Of a stretch of DNA of 64,000 bases, positions 32,010 through 44,183 are shown in pieces (within the stretch, counting starts at the first letter, position 1; every line of letters begins with the position of its first letter). This DNA comes from Astrothelium macrocarpum. Taxonomy: Eukaryota; Ascomycota; Dothideomycetes; Trypetheliales; Trypetheliaceae. Where the stretch lies: contig JAGEMR010000005.1 of the NCBI GenBank assembly GCA_021030915.1, positions 186,001 to 250,000 of the forward strand, given 5' to 3'. The notes below the pieces were generated by a model that saw only the letters and a program-made list of their open reading frames with translations, ran no database searches and was not told the DNA's origin. The translations under genes were made by a program, and so were the position numbers.

Positions 32010-35000
32010 TTAAGCGCCACCCGCACCACCTCGCGCCCTCTTTGGCCCGTTTCCCACGTTCGCACTCTCTCCTCCATCATCTCGACCACGCTTCTGGCCC
32101 GCCGCGCCTGGATTGAATTGCTTGGCCTCAGCATTCAGCCCGCCTCTACCTCCGCCGCCGGGACTTCCGCCAGCGGGACCAGATTGATTATTCGTCTGCT
32201 GATGCATTCCGCGACCCTGACCACGTCCTCGACCACCCGGACCTCGCGGCAGACCTGATCCGCCACGCGCCGCCCCAGTATTGGTGAACGGATTCGGATT
32301 TTGCTGCGCTGTCGTTGGGGCTGCATTGGTACCTCCTCGTCCGCCGCGCATACCACCACGTGGTATTCCTGTGGTTGGTCCCTGGCCCACGATTCCTTTT
32401 AGTGCGCCAGGGCCAGTACCGGCATTCTGTTGTTGCGCTTGCGATTGGGGTTTTGCCGGCAAACCGCTCGGAGTATCTGTGTTCTGCTTCTGGCCTTGGA
32501 CTTGAGGTCCTGCTTGAGTCGGCTGAGCTTGAGCATCCCCTGTTGCGTTGGAAACTTCACTCGATGGTAACGAAGCGTTTGCCGCTGCTTCTGATCCGGG
32601 AGCGTTGCTATTCGAGACCTGCGAACCGGGAGGCTGAGATGGGTTTGGAGGTGGGATTGCTGACTGTGGCTGAGGTTTCGTGAGCTGCACGCCCTTTGCA
32701 ATGGTCCAAACCTCCGATACAGCACGCTCCGGAGTTTCTTGCGCCGCTTTTTCCACGACCTCCAACTTCGAAGTCGCAAGTGTAGCCTTCTTCTCTTGCA
32801 TACCTAGTTTTACAGCCTGTCGCTTTGATTCCATCTCAGTTGCCATTTTCTTTGCAGCATCTATCTTCTCCTGAATCGAGCTATCTTGCTCAGCCTTGAG
32901 CTCTTGCGTTCGAGCCTCGACCTTCTCCAAGATGTTGTTTTCTTGTTCAGCCCTGAGCTCTTGAGTTCGAGCCTCTACCCTTGCCAGGATAATGCTTTCT
33001 TGCTCATCTTGTAGTTTCTTGTTCAAGGCCTCCCTCTCTTGGTTCAACTTGGTTACCACATTCCTTGAAACGAGTTGCTTCACTGTCGGGTTTTTTGAGA
33101 TGAAATCCTTTACTTCGTGTTCGGACCAACCTTCTGGTAATTTAGAGGGTGTACTGGGTGTACCGCTATCGACACCAGCGGTATTTGAACGTGCCTCATC
33201 CGCCAGTCGCTGAGCTTCCCTGATGGCCGCATCTGACTCGGTTTTGATGCGCTCCAGATCTTGTTGGTGTTCTGTTGTAAGTCGGGTGATTTCCTCGTCC
33301 TTCTCTGATCGAAGTTTCTCAAGAGCCTCGTCGCGTTCCTTGCTGACCTCTTGCCGAATTGCTTCTTTGCCCTCCTTAAGCTTAGTATTAAGCTGCTTCT
33401 TGAGATTGTCTGCTCGCTCTTTGTACCTTGTCTCTTCTTGAGCAATTTTGGTTTGATACTCTGCTTCAAGCTGGGACTTGATCAAAGAGACCTGTTCTTG
33501 CACGCGTTCTGTTAGGGACACCTGATCATCTTGCTCTCCATTAACGATGGGTGCGCCATCCGAAGCCGTCACAGTGGTAACGTCGCCCTTCAAGGCCGTG
33601 GCGCGCAACGTTTCAACTTCGCGCTGCGCCGTCTCAAGCTCCTGCTTGAGTTTTTCGAGATGACTTGATGTGTCACCTCCCAAAGACTGTTCATCGGCAT
33701 TGTTCGTATTTGCCTGTTGAGATAGAGCAGCCTAAATCGTGGTTAATTTTGAACTCGGTGTTTAGAGTAATCTCAGCTTACCAATTGGGCCTCCAAGTCC
33801 GTGATCTGTGCCTGACGCTCCTCACATGTCGCTTGAGCATCCAGTAATTGTGTCGTCTTTTCCGAGAGATCCGATTGCACCTGTCGTAGTTCCGTCTCAA
33901 GAGCCTCATGGTTTGCAGGTTCCACCGAACGTTCATCCAGTTCCCCGGCTTCCAAGGTTTGCGAGGGTTGTACGTCCTGCATCTTTGTATCGCCATTGCC
34001 ATCTTGTCCAGCTGAGTTTTGTTTGGTCCTCAGAGCATCAAGTTCAGACCTTAGTGTGGTGAGCTCTTCAGTCAAAGATTCCTTCTCCTTTCTAACTGCT
34101 TCCGTGTCTTGCTCAGCCTGCTTGATCTTAGCGGACAAATCACGAGATCTGCCCTTGAACTGTTCCGCTAGCTTCTGACGAGTTTCTTGCCATTTCTTCG
34201 TACTTTCCTCTTCAGCTTTCGCGATTTTCTCTGGAATGCTGTTGACTTGTTCCTCCAATGAGATCTTCGCCGCCAGAGCCTCATCCTTCTCACGTTGCAA
34301 GTCTGCAACTTGAGTCTTCAACGCTTCAAGTTCTGCTGGATCCACTCGGTCGTATTTCTGGATGATATCCTGCGTCCGCTGTCGCCATCGATCACGATCT
34401 TCCTGCAAGAGTTTGAATTCGCCCTCCTTCATCTCTTGTTGGATCTCGATTTCTTGAACACGAGCTTGTAGAGGCTGGATTTGCTCCGTTAGCTTTTGGA
34501 CTTCTTCCGTCTTTTCTGCCAATTTGGATTGAGCTTGGCGAGCTTCAGCACGTAGTGTAGTGCTACTTTCACGGAAAAGATTCAGTTCATTGATGGTTTG
34601 AATGAGCTTGCCATGGCTAGCCGCGTTCTGCTCGGTATCCGTTTGGCGCTGACGTTCCTCGCTCAGTTTTTGGCGCACTTCGTCAAGCTGGCTTTGTGCG
34701 TAGTCTAGTTGTTGCTTCAGACGCTTGCCCTCTTGAACGGAGAGCTCGTACTGCACGTCGACTATCTCTTTCTCGCGTCGGAGATATGTTATAATCTCCT
34801 GCAGGTTCTCAGCTCCAGCGTGTGGCGTTTGAAGACCGACACCGGTGTCAGCACTCTCAGTTCGTTGATGGTGTAACGAAGATATTTGCGCAGAAAAGTT
34901 TTGCAATTGTTCGTGAAGGACCTTATTTTGGGCCTGGATTTCTTGACGTCGGTTTCGAAGATCTGCTAGTTCTCCTTCGTACCTGGCCTTGACTTCTGTC

Positions 35001-38000
35001 CAACCACTCTCACCGTGTGCCAACGTTGCCCTAGCCGTTTCAGCTTCAGACTTGGCTTGGATTATCTCCGTCTTGAGCTCATTGTATTCCCCACGAAGAT
35101 TCTGAAGGGCTTTGGCAGCTTCGGCATGTTTCAGTAATTCTCGTTCATAGTTTTGCTGAGCTTGTTGAGCAATGTCGGCCTGCACCTTGAGATCTTGTTG
35201 AGAAAGTTTGGCAGTTTCGCTATAACGTTCGGTATCATCTTTGAGGCGTGCAATCTCATTTTCCAACACACTCTTTTGCTCTTCGAGTTGAATAGCACGC
35301 TGCTCATGATCGTTACGAAGCTCAGACAGCTCTTCGTTGCTGTGTGAAAGCTCAGCAGACAGGTCGTCCACACGTTGCTCTAACTCCTTGATCCTGTCTT
35401 CTTTAGCCTCAAGTGTTCGATCCATCTCTTCCCGGTACTGATCGTGAATCTCGTTGATACTGTTCAGTTCCTCCTCGCTCGATTGACTAAAGGCTCTGTA
35501 TTGCTCCGCATCTTTCTTTGCGTTCTGGACTTCTTGGCGCGCTAGCTCGAGATCTCGTTTCAATTCAGATACTTCCAGAGCTAATTCTTGATCCTTGGTA
35601 AGGGCTTCTGATTGCGAGTCGCCGGGCTTCTCTTGGCTAGTCTGATTCGCATCATTGATTGGCATTTTTGGTCGTTGCAATGTCTCCAAACGCTCCTCGG
35701 CACTGCGCAACTCAACCTTCATCTCGTCAACTCTAACCTGCAGTTGGTCCCGGGTGGTCTTTGCAGCGATAAGCTCCTCTTTCACATTGCTGAGACTCTT
35801 GGCAAGGTCATCAATGCGTGTACGAGTCTGGTCTTGTTCGTATTCTCGCCGCAGCGCAGCTTTCCTGTTCTCTTCAACCTCCTCGTCGTACTTTCGTTGA
35901 GCGGACTTCAGATCGGACTCCAAAGAATCAATTCGGCTCTGCAATCGCCGGCGTGTGTCGGAGTCGGACAACTCACGTTCGTTCTGCAGTGCTTGTATGT
36001 CGCTGACCATTTTGTTGAGTCTAGTCCGGTCATCCAGAAGAGAACGATTTTCCTCCGTGAGGCGACCTTCAATGCTCTTGAAAAGCTCTCGTTCAGCTTT
36101 GAGGCTTGCGTTCTCGTGCCGTATGCTCTCCGCAAAGGACTTGGCTTCAACCAATTCTTCAGCCACTTGTTGAGTACGGAGGTCCTGCTTTGCGGAATTT
36201 TCGGCAAGAGATTGCAAGCGTTTGTGGGCTTCTACATTCTCCGTCTTGAGCATACTGTAATTGGAATTCAGCATTTCATACCGTTCGTGAGCTAATGTGA
36301 GTTGGCTGGTAATTCGAGCAACCTCGCTTTGCAGTTGACCCTTTTCTTTGCTCAAAGTGTCGGCTTGATCTTTCAAGGACTTGTGATTGACACTCGATTC
36401 TTGTCGATACGCGTCAAACTGACTCTGCATTTCCTTGACCAGTTTCTGGAAACCAGCGAGTTCGATTTCGTTAGATGGCCGTTCATTGCTTGTTCGAGGA
36501 GGCTCAGAAGCCGAAAAGATACCATTGGCACTTTCGTTGAACTCTCCGGCTGGACCAGCTTGATCGCCTGCATGTGGAAGGGAGCCCCTATGGGAAAGCA
36601 TCCGGCGAAACATATCTCGTTCACGTATGTAGCTTTGCGACTGTGTGATCAGATTCTTCATCTCATCTTGATGATTTGCTACCTTCGCACGCAACGTTTC
36701 CAGCTCCTTTTGATCTAGTTCGTGCTGATTACGTTTAGCCCGAGCTTCGTCTCCTTCCATTCGCTCAGTCAGGTCTCGAGTCAGGCGCAGCAACTTTTTG
36801 TTTTGCTCTTGCAATTCTCGAACATTTTTGAAGATGACAAGGTGCTGACTGATGTAACGATAGGAATCAGTAGCTCCATCAAGCTCTGCATCACTCAACT
36901 CATCGCGAGCAATCTGCTCTAATCGGACTTGCTCGGCGGCTGAGATAGCTCCCAGTCCATCCTCGCGCGCTTGGATGCCAACCATTAAGACTTTGATCTG
37001 AGCACTATGGTCTCGCAATTGTTGGCGAAGAATTTCACCCTCCTTTTGGAGGCCGTTTACTTGGCCCTCCCACGAATTTGCCATTTTACGCGCCGTATCC
37101 CTGGCAGTAGTAGCTTCCTCGAGTAGGGTGGAATACTCGGATAGCTCAGTCTCCATTTGTTCTCGTTCCATGCGAAGTTCATCAATCTCTGGTTGCTTTC
37201 TCTCCAAATCACCAATCATCTCATCAACCGTTTCTGTCAAGTTTTGGTTCCTACGTTTTTCGGCGTCCAGCTCGGCTTTCATGTTTGTGTGCTCAGTGTA
37301 AAGCTGCGTGAAATTCAGACCTCCCTTCACTCGAGCACTACCTGGTGAGAAAACCTCTGAGCCTGGTCCGGTTCTACGTGACCCATTGAGATTCTGTATG
37401 GGAGTGCTTGGGACTGAGGCGTCGCGTCGGGAAAAGGGTTGTCGATTCTGAACTGTCTCAAGCTGCAACTCCAGTTCCCCAATCTTATTTTCAGCCGCAA
37501 TTTTTTCCGAGCGCTCTGTTTCCACTTCCGCCTGAATTCTACCGATTTCCTCTGCTGCATTGTCGTGGGTCTGATCCAATGTCTGTTGAACCTCTTGGAG
37601 TCGACGTCTAGCTGTATCAGCACTCTGCTGCTGGAGTTCCGCAAGCCTCTTGGAACTGTTGAGCTCAATCCTGAATGAATCTTCTGCTTGAGCTGCCGCG
37701 TCTTGCAGCTGTTGAATTTTTAGAAATGCGTCGTCTGCCTTGCGGGTGAGCTCATCGATGCGATTTCTGAGTAAGGACTCGGTTCGCTTTGAGGAATCGA
37801 TAGTCGAATTCGCGTCCTCATTTGCACGCTGTAGTTCAGATATCCGAGCGCCCTTTTCCTTGCGGTATTTGGCATATTCAGCACTTCTTGTCTGCAGTTC
37901 CCCCTCGTACCAGTCATTATTCCTCTTGAGGAGGTCGATTTCCTGCTGCAAAGCTTGTTCACGGAACTTGTTGCTTGTCGATGCATTTTCAGCTGCCTGG

Positions 38001-38582
38001 TATTTGTCTTCCAAGTTCGCGACTTCCTTGCGCAATGCGAGGATCTTTTGGTGCTGAACGGAGAGCTCTTCAGCCAAGCGGTCATGTGCTGTGGACTTTG
38101 ATTCAAGAAGAGAAAGAGTGTCTCGATTAGATGACTCGAGGGATGAAATACGATCCTGAAGAACCTGAAGTTCGGAGGTAGAAGTACTAGATGTCGATTT
38201 CAGTTTCTCTAGTTCTAATTCGAGCTCGGATCGAGAAGTTTCTGTCAAAACATGAGTAAAGCAGTGCCAAAGTGCAACAATTGAGAAAAGGACCTTCGTG
38301 ATTCAATTTGGTTCTCAGATGCTCGATTTCCTGCAATCCTTTGTCCACGTTGTCACTCAGGGCGCGTGCTCGAGCTTCTCCGCTTCGAACTGCATTTTCG
38401 AGCTCAACGTCTGCACGAAGCTTTTCAGCTTTGAGTTCGTCGAATTCACGTGCTTTATTGTCGAGGCACTGTAAGAGCTCATTAACTAGCTCAGTAGTGG
38501 GTGTGTCGAGAAGGGATGTCAAGGTCGACTTGGGCACAGAATAGCTATTAGAAATGTACGAGAGATCAACTGCAACCGCCAT
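32010..38582 (-). CDS. MLP1: Nuclear pore basket protein Mlp1/Tpr
   Basis: Three exons (38582-38294, 38241-33782, 33731-32010) encode 2156 residues, the largest protein here. Nearly all of it (about residues 40-1800) is coiled coil, rich in Gln/Glu/Lys/Leu heptads. Tpr family segments such as SLESDLKSAQRKYDEEVEENRKA-like (shortened) and LLQEDRDRWRQRTQDIIQKYD are visible. The tail is Gly/Arg/Gln-rich and ends in KRGRD...PKRARGG, probably nuclear-localisation and RNA-binding sequence. Mlp/Tpr forms the filaments of the nuclear basket and functions in mRNA quality control, spindle checkpoint and chromatin tethering. The first intron has a weak donor (GTCCTT), but the junction joins LNHE to ETSRSELE in frame. 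The start ATG lies 320 bp from the divergent TFIIE-beta start. Confidence 0.92.
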
Positions 38583-38902
38583 AATGATTGAAGGGTCAGG
38601 AATCTCTTAGCATGTTTGTAGAACGCGTCTGGCAGTCCACATCGACTAGGGCGGGTGAGAAAGGAAGAGAGCAAGGAGTAAGTGCGGACGCCAAGACGCG
38701 TTCTCTTTGTGCTCCTGCCGAAAAGCTGTAGGCAAATGACGCTTTCGGGGTCTTGTCTCCGCTGCGCCCGCCCCGCCCCGCTGCTCACAATAGAGTATTG
38801 CCTCAGTCCTCACATTGACTTGCGCAAGAAGCTGCATACATCCTCACTCTATTGTCGAACTTCTCATCACACCTTTGAAAATCACGGACCTCATCTAGCA
38901 AA
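38583..38902. promoter_or_regulatory. Bidirectional promoter, MLP1 / TFIIE-beta
   Basis: A 320-bp interval between divergent starts of two constitutive nuclear genes. It includes a short GC-box-like CCCGCCCCGCCCCG at 38767-38780. Confidence 0.5.
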
Positions 38903-39724
38903 ATGGCAACTCGCATCAAGCAAGAGTCAGGCACCCAACCACGCACAATCTCCTCACCTACTCCCTCGACGTCGTCCGTCATGGCCCAAAATGATTTGAA
39001 ACGCAAGCGGCCAGATCCTTCTCCTGCCACTTATTCACAACCTCAAGATCCGGCAAATGGGGGGAATGTTATGGCTCTAGCGGTCTACGCCGTAAAATAT
39101 CTGAAGGAGAAAGAAAAGGCCCTGACATTCGACGACATCTATCGTTTTCTATCTGTTCCATCGCAACTGAACACAGACAGAGTCCGCATAGACTTACGCA
39201 ACCACCTCAAAACCAACCCAAGGGTTGACTACAATCCCAAAGGCTTCGATGGCAAAGGCGCCTTCACCTATCGGCCTTTGCACCCCGTCCATTCTGCGGA
39301 TGAGCTCAAAGGCTACTTGCAGGCACGTCCAACTGCACAAGGCATTTCTGTGAAGGAACTCCGGGAAGGGTGGTCAGCGGTACCAGCCGCGATTGATGAG
39401 CTAGAGGCAAAAAGCGAGCTGCTTGTAACGAGAAATAAAAAGGATGGTGCAGCAAAGCATGTCTGGCCCGATGATCCATCCATGGCGCAACTTGTCGAAC
39501 AGGAATTCCGACAGCTGTGGCATAAGATGGAGTTACCTGCGAATGCAAGCGAGATGAGGGCGGAACTTGAGAGAGCCGGTTTGACACCGACAAGTCAGAT
39601 CAAACAGCCAGTAGCGCAGAAGAAACAGAAGGAGAAGAAAAAGCGGGCGCCTAGGAGTGGAGGTCGCACGACGAACGTGCATATGACGACAGTTCTGAAA
39701 GACTATTCTAGTCGCAAGAAGTAA
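38903..39724 (+). CDS. TFA2: Transcription initiation factor TFIIE subunit beta
   Basis: A single exon encodes 273 residues. After a Ser/Pro-rich N-terminus, the first winged helix lies at about 55-125 (VYAVKYLKEKEKALTFDDIY, RVRIDLRNHLKTNPRVDY). A second winged-helix-like region follows at about 128-195 (GISVKELREGWSAVPAAIDEL, KHVWPDDPS). The C-terminus is Lys-rich (KKQKEKKKRAPRSGGRTTNVH), with the family ending NVHMTTVLKDYS. TFIIE-beta pairs with TFIIE-alpha, recruits TFIIH to RNA polymerase II and helps open promoters. The ATG at 38903 is the first in frame. The gene lacks introns and shares a 320-bp promoter interval with MLP1. Confidence 0.95.
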   Translation: MATRIKQESGTQPRTISSPTPSTSSVMAQNDLKRKRPDPSPATYSQPQDPANGGNVMALAVYAVKYLKEKEKALTFDDIYRFLSVPSQLNTDRVRIDLRNHLKTNPRVDYNPKGFDGKGAFTYRPLHPVHSADELKGYLQARPTAQGISVKELREGWSAVPAAIDELEAKSELLVTRNKKDGAAKHVWPDDPSMAQLVEQEFRQLWHKMELPANASEMRAELERAGLTPTSQIKQPVAQKKQKEKKKRAPRSGGRTTNVHMTTVLKDYSSRKK

Positions 39725-40140
39725 AGGACAAAGCATTGGACCGATTAAACACGAACATCGAGCTTCATCGAATTGTCCGGCATTTGGCGTGGATGGGTTT
39801 GGTTCATTAGGAGTGTTCACTTTCACTTCGTCTGTTTGTTTGCAGATTGCATGGACCGGATCCGACTTGGTATCGGAGTAATACGGAAATTCGGTATGGC
39901 AGTGGCCATATCATCTGGGCTCAAGAATGCATGGCGTTGGAGAGATTGATCATGCTGATCGTATAATTTGGGCGGAAATGTGCACAGCAAGATGACATGC
40001 ACTTCTAAACTATTATGTAATACATTGCCCTGAAGCCATGGGCGGAGCTATCGAAGGATATCAGAGGGACACTGATCCTATGTACCATAGAATGTGTACA
40101 AATGCATGTATGAATTATTGTATCATACCACGCTTCTCTT
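39725..40140. other. Convergent 3' gap between TFIIE-beta and COQ3
   Basis: This 416-bp interval contains the 3' flanks of two converging genes and nothing else that I can support. Confidence 0.5.
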
Positions 40141-41010
40141 CTAAATCTCTTTCCTCACTCCAAAGAAATAATTTCCCCATTGTTCGCTATATGACACTTC
40201 TTTCCAACCTAGGCCGGGGATGTAGACTACGCCCATCGAGCGAATATTGCCCCATCCTCTCTGCCTCGTAAACCAAGCCCTAAGTTCGGATTCATTGACG
40301 TACTTGGACCACTCGTGCGTCCCCTTTGGCACAAGTCGAATCACATCCTCTGCGACAAATTTGGTTGTCAGCCAGCTCGTCCATGTACGTGCTATAGTTG
40401 ACAACACCAGCCATCCCCCAGGTCGGACATGTGGCAGAACTAGATTTAAGAATTCTGAGGGATTCGTGACATGCTCGATAACTTCGAATAACGTGACGAC
40501 ATCGTATTTTTCCTCGTCTTTTTTTGGTGCGTTCCAGTCTTCAATCGACGCCTTTTCATAACGCAAAAGGCCTGGCTCCATGAGAGTGGGATCACGACGT
40601 GCATGATATTCGGCAATCTCCAACACCTCTTGAGATGGGTCGATAGCCGTAACGTGAGCCGTAGTTGATAGTCTTGCAGCGGATTCTGCAAAGATCCCGC
40701 CTCCACAGCCAATATCTAGATAACGCAAACCATTTTGATGTCGATCGTCGAATCGCGTGCCTCTACAGCTTTCAATGAAATCATGTCGCAGAGGGTTCAT
40801 CTGATGGAGAAGTCGGGATGGACCATGAGGGTCCCACCATGTCGATGCAAGCGCATTGAAGTGATGTACTTCTGATGGATCAACAGAATTTTGATCGGAT
40901 TTGTGTTTTGGTTTAGTTACGGTAAAACGACGGAGGTGCGCTGGTCGAGAATGAAAGCGACCCAATGTCCTGCATGTGCTCTTAAAGATCGGCATTACAG
41001 AAACAGACAT
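40141..41010 (-). CDS. COQ3: Ubiquinone biosynthesis O-methyltransferase Coq3 (mitochondrial)
   Basis: A single exon from the ATG at 41010 gives 289 residues. The first 30 residues are basic and hydroxylated (KSTCRTLGRFHSRPAHLRRF), as in a mitochondrial presequence. The body has FNALASTWWDPHGPSRLLHQMNP, the SAM-binding motif I LDIGCGGG (about 98-105), then AIDPS, LFEVIEHV and RPGGWLVLSTI, as in UbiG/Coq3. The enzyme makes both O-methylations of the benzoquinone ring using S-adenosylmethionine at the inner mitochondrial membrane. The frame stays open upstream to 41226 but has no ATG there, so 41010 (or the in-frame ATG at 40995) is the start. No intron is needed. Confidence 0.95.
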   Translation of the reverse strand: MSVSVMPIFKSTCRTLGRFHSRPAHLRRFTVTKPKHKSDQNSVDPSEVHHFNALASTWWDPHGPSRLLHQMNPLRHDFIESCRGTRFDDRHQNGLRYLDIGCGGGIFAESAARLSTTAHVTAIDPSQEVLEIAEYHARRDPTLMEPGLLRYEKASIEDWNAPKKDEEKYDVVTLFEVIEHVTNPSEFLNLVLPHVRPGGWLVLSTIARTWTSWLTTKFVAEDVIRLVPKGTHEWSKYVNESELRAWFTRQRGWGNIRSMGVVYIPGLGWKEVSYSEQWGNYFFGVRKEI

Positions 41011-41817
41011 GCGTACAACCACTTGAACAATACCAAGAGATGTGTTTAATGAAGAAAAGACGGAGCTCTTATTCCAGACCAATCCTCGGTTTACCTCGAG
41101 AATCACTGACAAATCATCGTTTTGCCAATGAAAGCCATAACCGATCGGAGAGGCAAGAATCTTGCAAGCACAGTAACGCAACCGAATTTGCCGATGTTTT
41201 TTGAGATTGATGAGGAAAGCTCCCAAGGTAAGGGACTAAGAGTCGGCGGACGCGAAGCTTTGGCGTTGGAAGAATGTATTAAAAATGGTTGCTGTTCGTG
41301 AGTGTATGTTACGACGAAAGTTTCAAGAGTACCCGATAGTAACTTAGATCTCTACAGGTTCAACATCCAAAAGCTTACATGTTAAATAAATTGTGCATTC
41401 ACATGCAAAGCGACATCATTATCACAAATTTGCTCCACTAAACTTTTATTGAATAGTATCTTAACTAACTTAAAGACTACATCTATCGGAGATTCAAAGG
41501 AGTGTGATTCATACTCTCCACACCATCTTATCGTATCCCAATAGAAAAGAAAATGAATGTTCATATCACCGTCATAGTCTGTGCAATCACCCGAAAGCCG
41601 CGCAGAAGACGGGATAGTAGACTACTAATCGTAGGCAAGACCGTGACGTAAAGTACCAGTGCGATCGTAAGCAGTCCCGTCTTCGCTCAAAACCCATATT
41701 CCTGGGTTCTTAGAGCTTCATTGAAATAGGCTGTCGATCTATCGAATGGCTCGGCGTCCACCCTGATGTCTAGTGGAATTTGTCAGTATAGCAGGTCAAG
41801 GCGAACTCATGGTACAC
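41011..41817. promoter_or_regulatory. Upstream region of COQ3
   Basis: An 807-bp interval between the COQ3 start and the stop codon of the aminotransferase, both on the minus strand. About 72 codons directly upstream of COQ3 are stop-free and in frame but lack an ATG. I see no gene. Confidence 0.4.
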
Positions 41818-44183
41818 CTACTTTTTCACGATCCTTTCGATCGCGTCTAAGCCCTTGACCAAGGTTTCCATGCGAGGTCCGTAGCTAAGTCGGACAAAGT
41901 GGTGGCAAGGGCTGTCAAACAAGTCTCGCCGCTTACTTGGGTTGAGATCAAAAAAGACACCTGTTGTAATTTGTCAGGAGAACTCTACGTTACCATTCTT
42001 CTCAATATTCTATAGCCTACCTGGAATGACCGTAACCTATCTCATCGATTAGATCTGGATTAAATAGATCATTGGTTGATTTAGACTTACCTTCTCCTCA
42101 AGGCACGCTTGGAAGAAATTGAGACCATCTCGGATACTCTCAGGAAGCTGCGAAAGGTCCAGCCATAGATAGAAGGTACTGTTTGGCTTGTATGGAATAT
42201 CGAAGCCCATTCCCTGTAGACGCCCAATAACATAGTCCCTCTTCTCCATAAAGTGAGATTGAAGGGCTCTCATCTCACCACGAACCTTGTTTGGCTCAAG
42301 CATGGGAATAGCCGCCTCCTGGAAAGGCACATTGGTTCCGCCATCGAGGTAAGAGCCGCAAGAACCAATAGCTTTAATGAATTCTTTGGGACCAACAATC
42401 CAGGCGACACGCCAACCCTAGTTTAGTGTTAAGTCTGACAATCAGTGTTGGTATAGCTCGATTTGCTTACCGGAAGACGGAATCGTTTGGTCATTCCGTC
42501 AATGATCAGGACATCTATGAGCCTTTAGCATTGAGAGAGAGATTACTAGTTCAAACGTACCGTCATCGTCAACGTCGATCACATTCTCAGCAGATGAAAT
42601 GACAGTACCTAGAGTTCGTTAGAAGCATGATAAGGCCAATGGCTTAAGACCAGTGGGCTAAGGGTGTACCGTCGCAGTCGCTGGTGTAATTATATCCGCA
42701 ATAGAATTCGTCCACTGATCAACAATAGTCAATATCAATCTAACATACTGGAGATACGGGAGGAGGTCGCCTACTGATCAAAGTTGCACGGTCTCGACAA
42801 AGGTCCTATTAGAAATTTAGAGAATGGTCTACATGGTGCGATATCAGTGACATTACTTGTATTTCCTAAAAGAGCCAAGTCAGCACAAGTTCAGTCAAAT
42901 CTCTCATTGGCTGACCTACTGCAAGCTCTGGATTCTGCACAACCTGACCTGTTGGGTTCCTTGGATTGGACGTCAAAATGACTGATGTGCCTCTGGCAAT
43001 TTCTTCCGCAACCTTTTGCGGGTGTATGTGATATTTGTCTTCTCGGGAAAGTGGAATGGGAATCGCTGCAAACTAGAGATACAGGATGATGTGTTAGATA
43101 GATCAAAGATTTTCTACTATGGGATGAACTTACGTTTCGGAATAATGACAACATCTCATTATAAGCCGTATAGTCCGGGACGAAGAAGCCTAATTTGCTT
43201 AGCTCGCGGCATTCTTCTTGATTGCTTAGTTCTTTGGATTCTAATTACCCAGATATGCGTTGTTCAACACGGCAGCAATTCTGATAAGTCCAGCACGACC
43301 TCCGGGAACAATACACACGTTTTCTGAACAGCGATCCACTTAGCAGTTTTTCGAAGTGCCTGTGGAAGGACTAACCCCAAGAATACTACAGAATGCTCGT
43401 TTAGCTTGGAACAATTTGGTCTGTTTGGTGAAGGATTCCCTACCTTGCTAGATTTGCCCTGACGATGGTGCTCGTTGTAGAGATTTGCGACTGCCTCGCG
43501 CAATGGCTTGATGCCTGCAGTTGGCCCATATTCCCTTCCGTAGTTACTGATTTCTACGGTCTTGGGGCGCTCGAAGCTACCGACGATTCCGTCCTCGACC
43601 TATACTTGAAATTCAGGCGGTTGGAAGAAGACGGCGAAGTTGATTCGCATTACCTCTGGAGCTCCCTGCCCTGTTCAACTATCAGCTTACAAATTCTTAG
43701 TTGATAGAGAAAAGGTGACTTACCAAGATTGGCCCATTCTTCTGGTTTATCAAGATACTTTAAATGGTTAGCGTCCGAGGAGCATTTTCTTGGCATGCGA
43801 ATATTTCAGAGCAGGTACAAATTCGAGTGCTGCTTTCAGCATCAGGAGCAAATAGTACGTACACCATGTTCGTATGCTCGTTCTGAGACCCAAACGACAC
43901 CCGTAGATGCCCTTGTGGGATCTAAACCGGCATGCGGTTTGTGACCCTCATGGCTGTCACGAAACTGGCGATGGACCTTTGAGTTTAATTCTGTAGCAGA
44001 TCGTACATGTTAGTTGCTGTCAAAATCTATCGCTGTAGCTGTGGGAAAGCTTGGCATGCTTTCAGCTGACACGAACACGAAGCCCTGCTTATCTGACATA
44101 CCATTCTCTGTGGGCGATTTCACGGTGGAGAACCGCCTGTCTCTCGTGGGCACTGCGCCGAATGAAGATCGAGTTGCGCTCAT
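41818..44183 (-). CDS. PLP-dependent class I/II aminotransferase with 17 exons
   Basis: Seventeen exons join in frame to 457 residues: 44183-44102, 43990-43863, 43757-43724, 43670-43654, 43599-43444, 43385-43376, 43323-43249, 43189-43134, 43072-42920, 42865-42857, 42805-42775, 42714-42670, 42608-42561, 42514-42471, 42417-42091, 42036-42021, 41960-41818. Fold type I features are clear: EYGPTAGIKPLREAV, VCIVPGGRAGL, NPRNPTGQV, DEFYCGY, the PLP-lysine segment DGMTKRFRLPGWR, GGTNVPFQEAAIPML, and the substrate-carboxylate Arg region HHFVRLSYGPR. It resembles the fungal group annotated as aspartate/ACC-synthase-like aminotransferases; the amino-acid substrate is unknown. Exons of 10, 9, 16 and 17 nt are each needed to rebuild conserved residues (for example K-YSW-ENVCIV and ELA-EIQ-DLCRD). 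The gene is divergent from a short-chain dehydrogenase across 599 bp. Confidence 0.9.
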
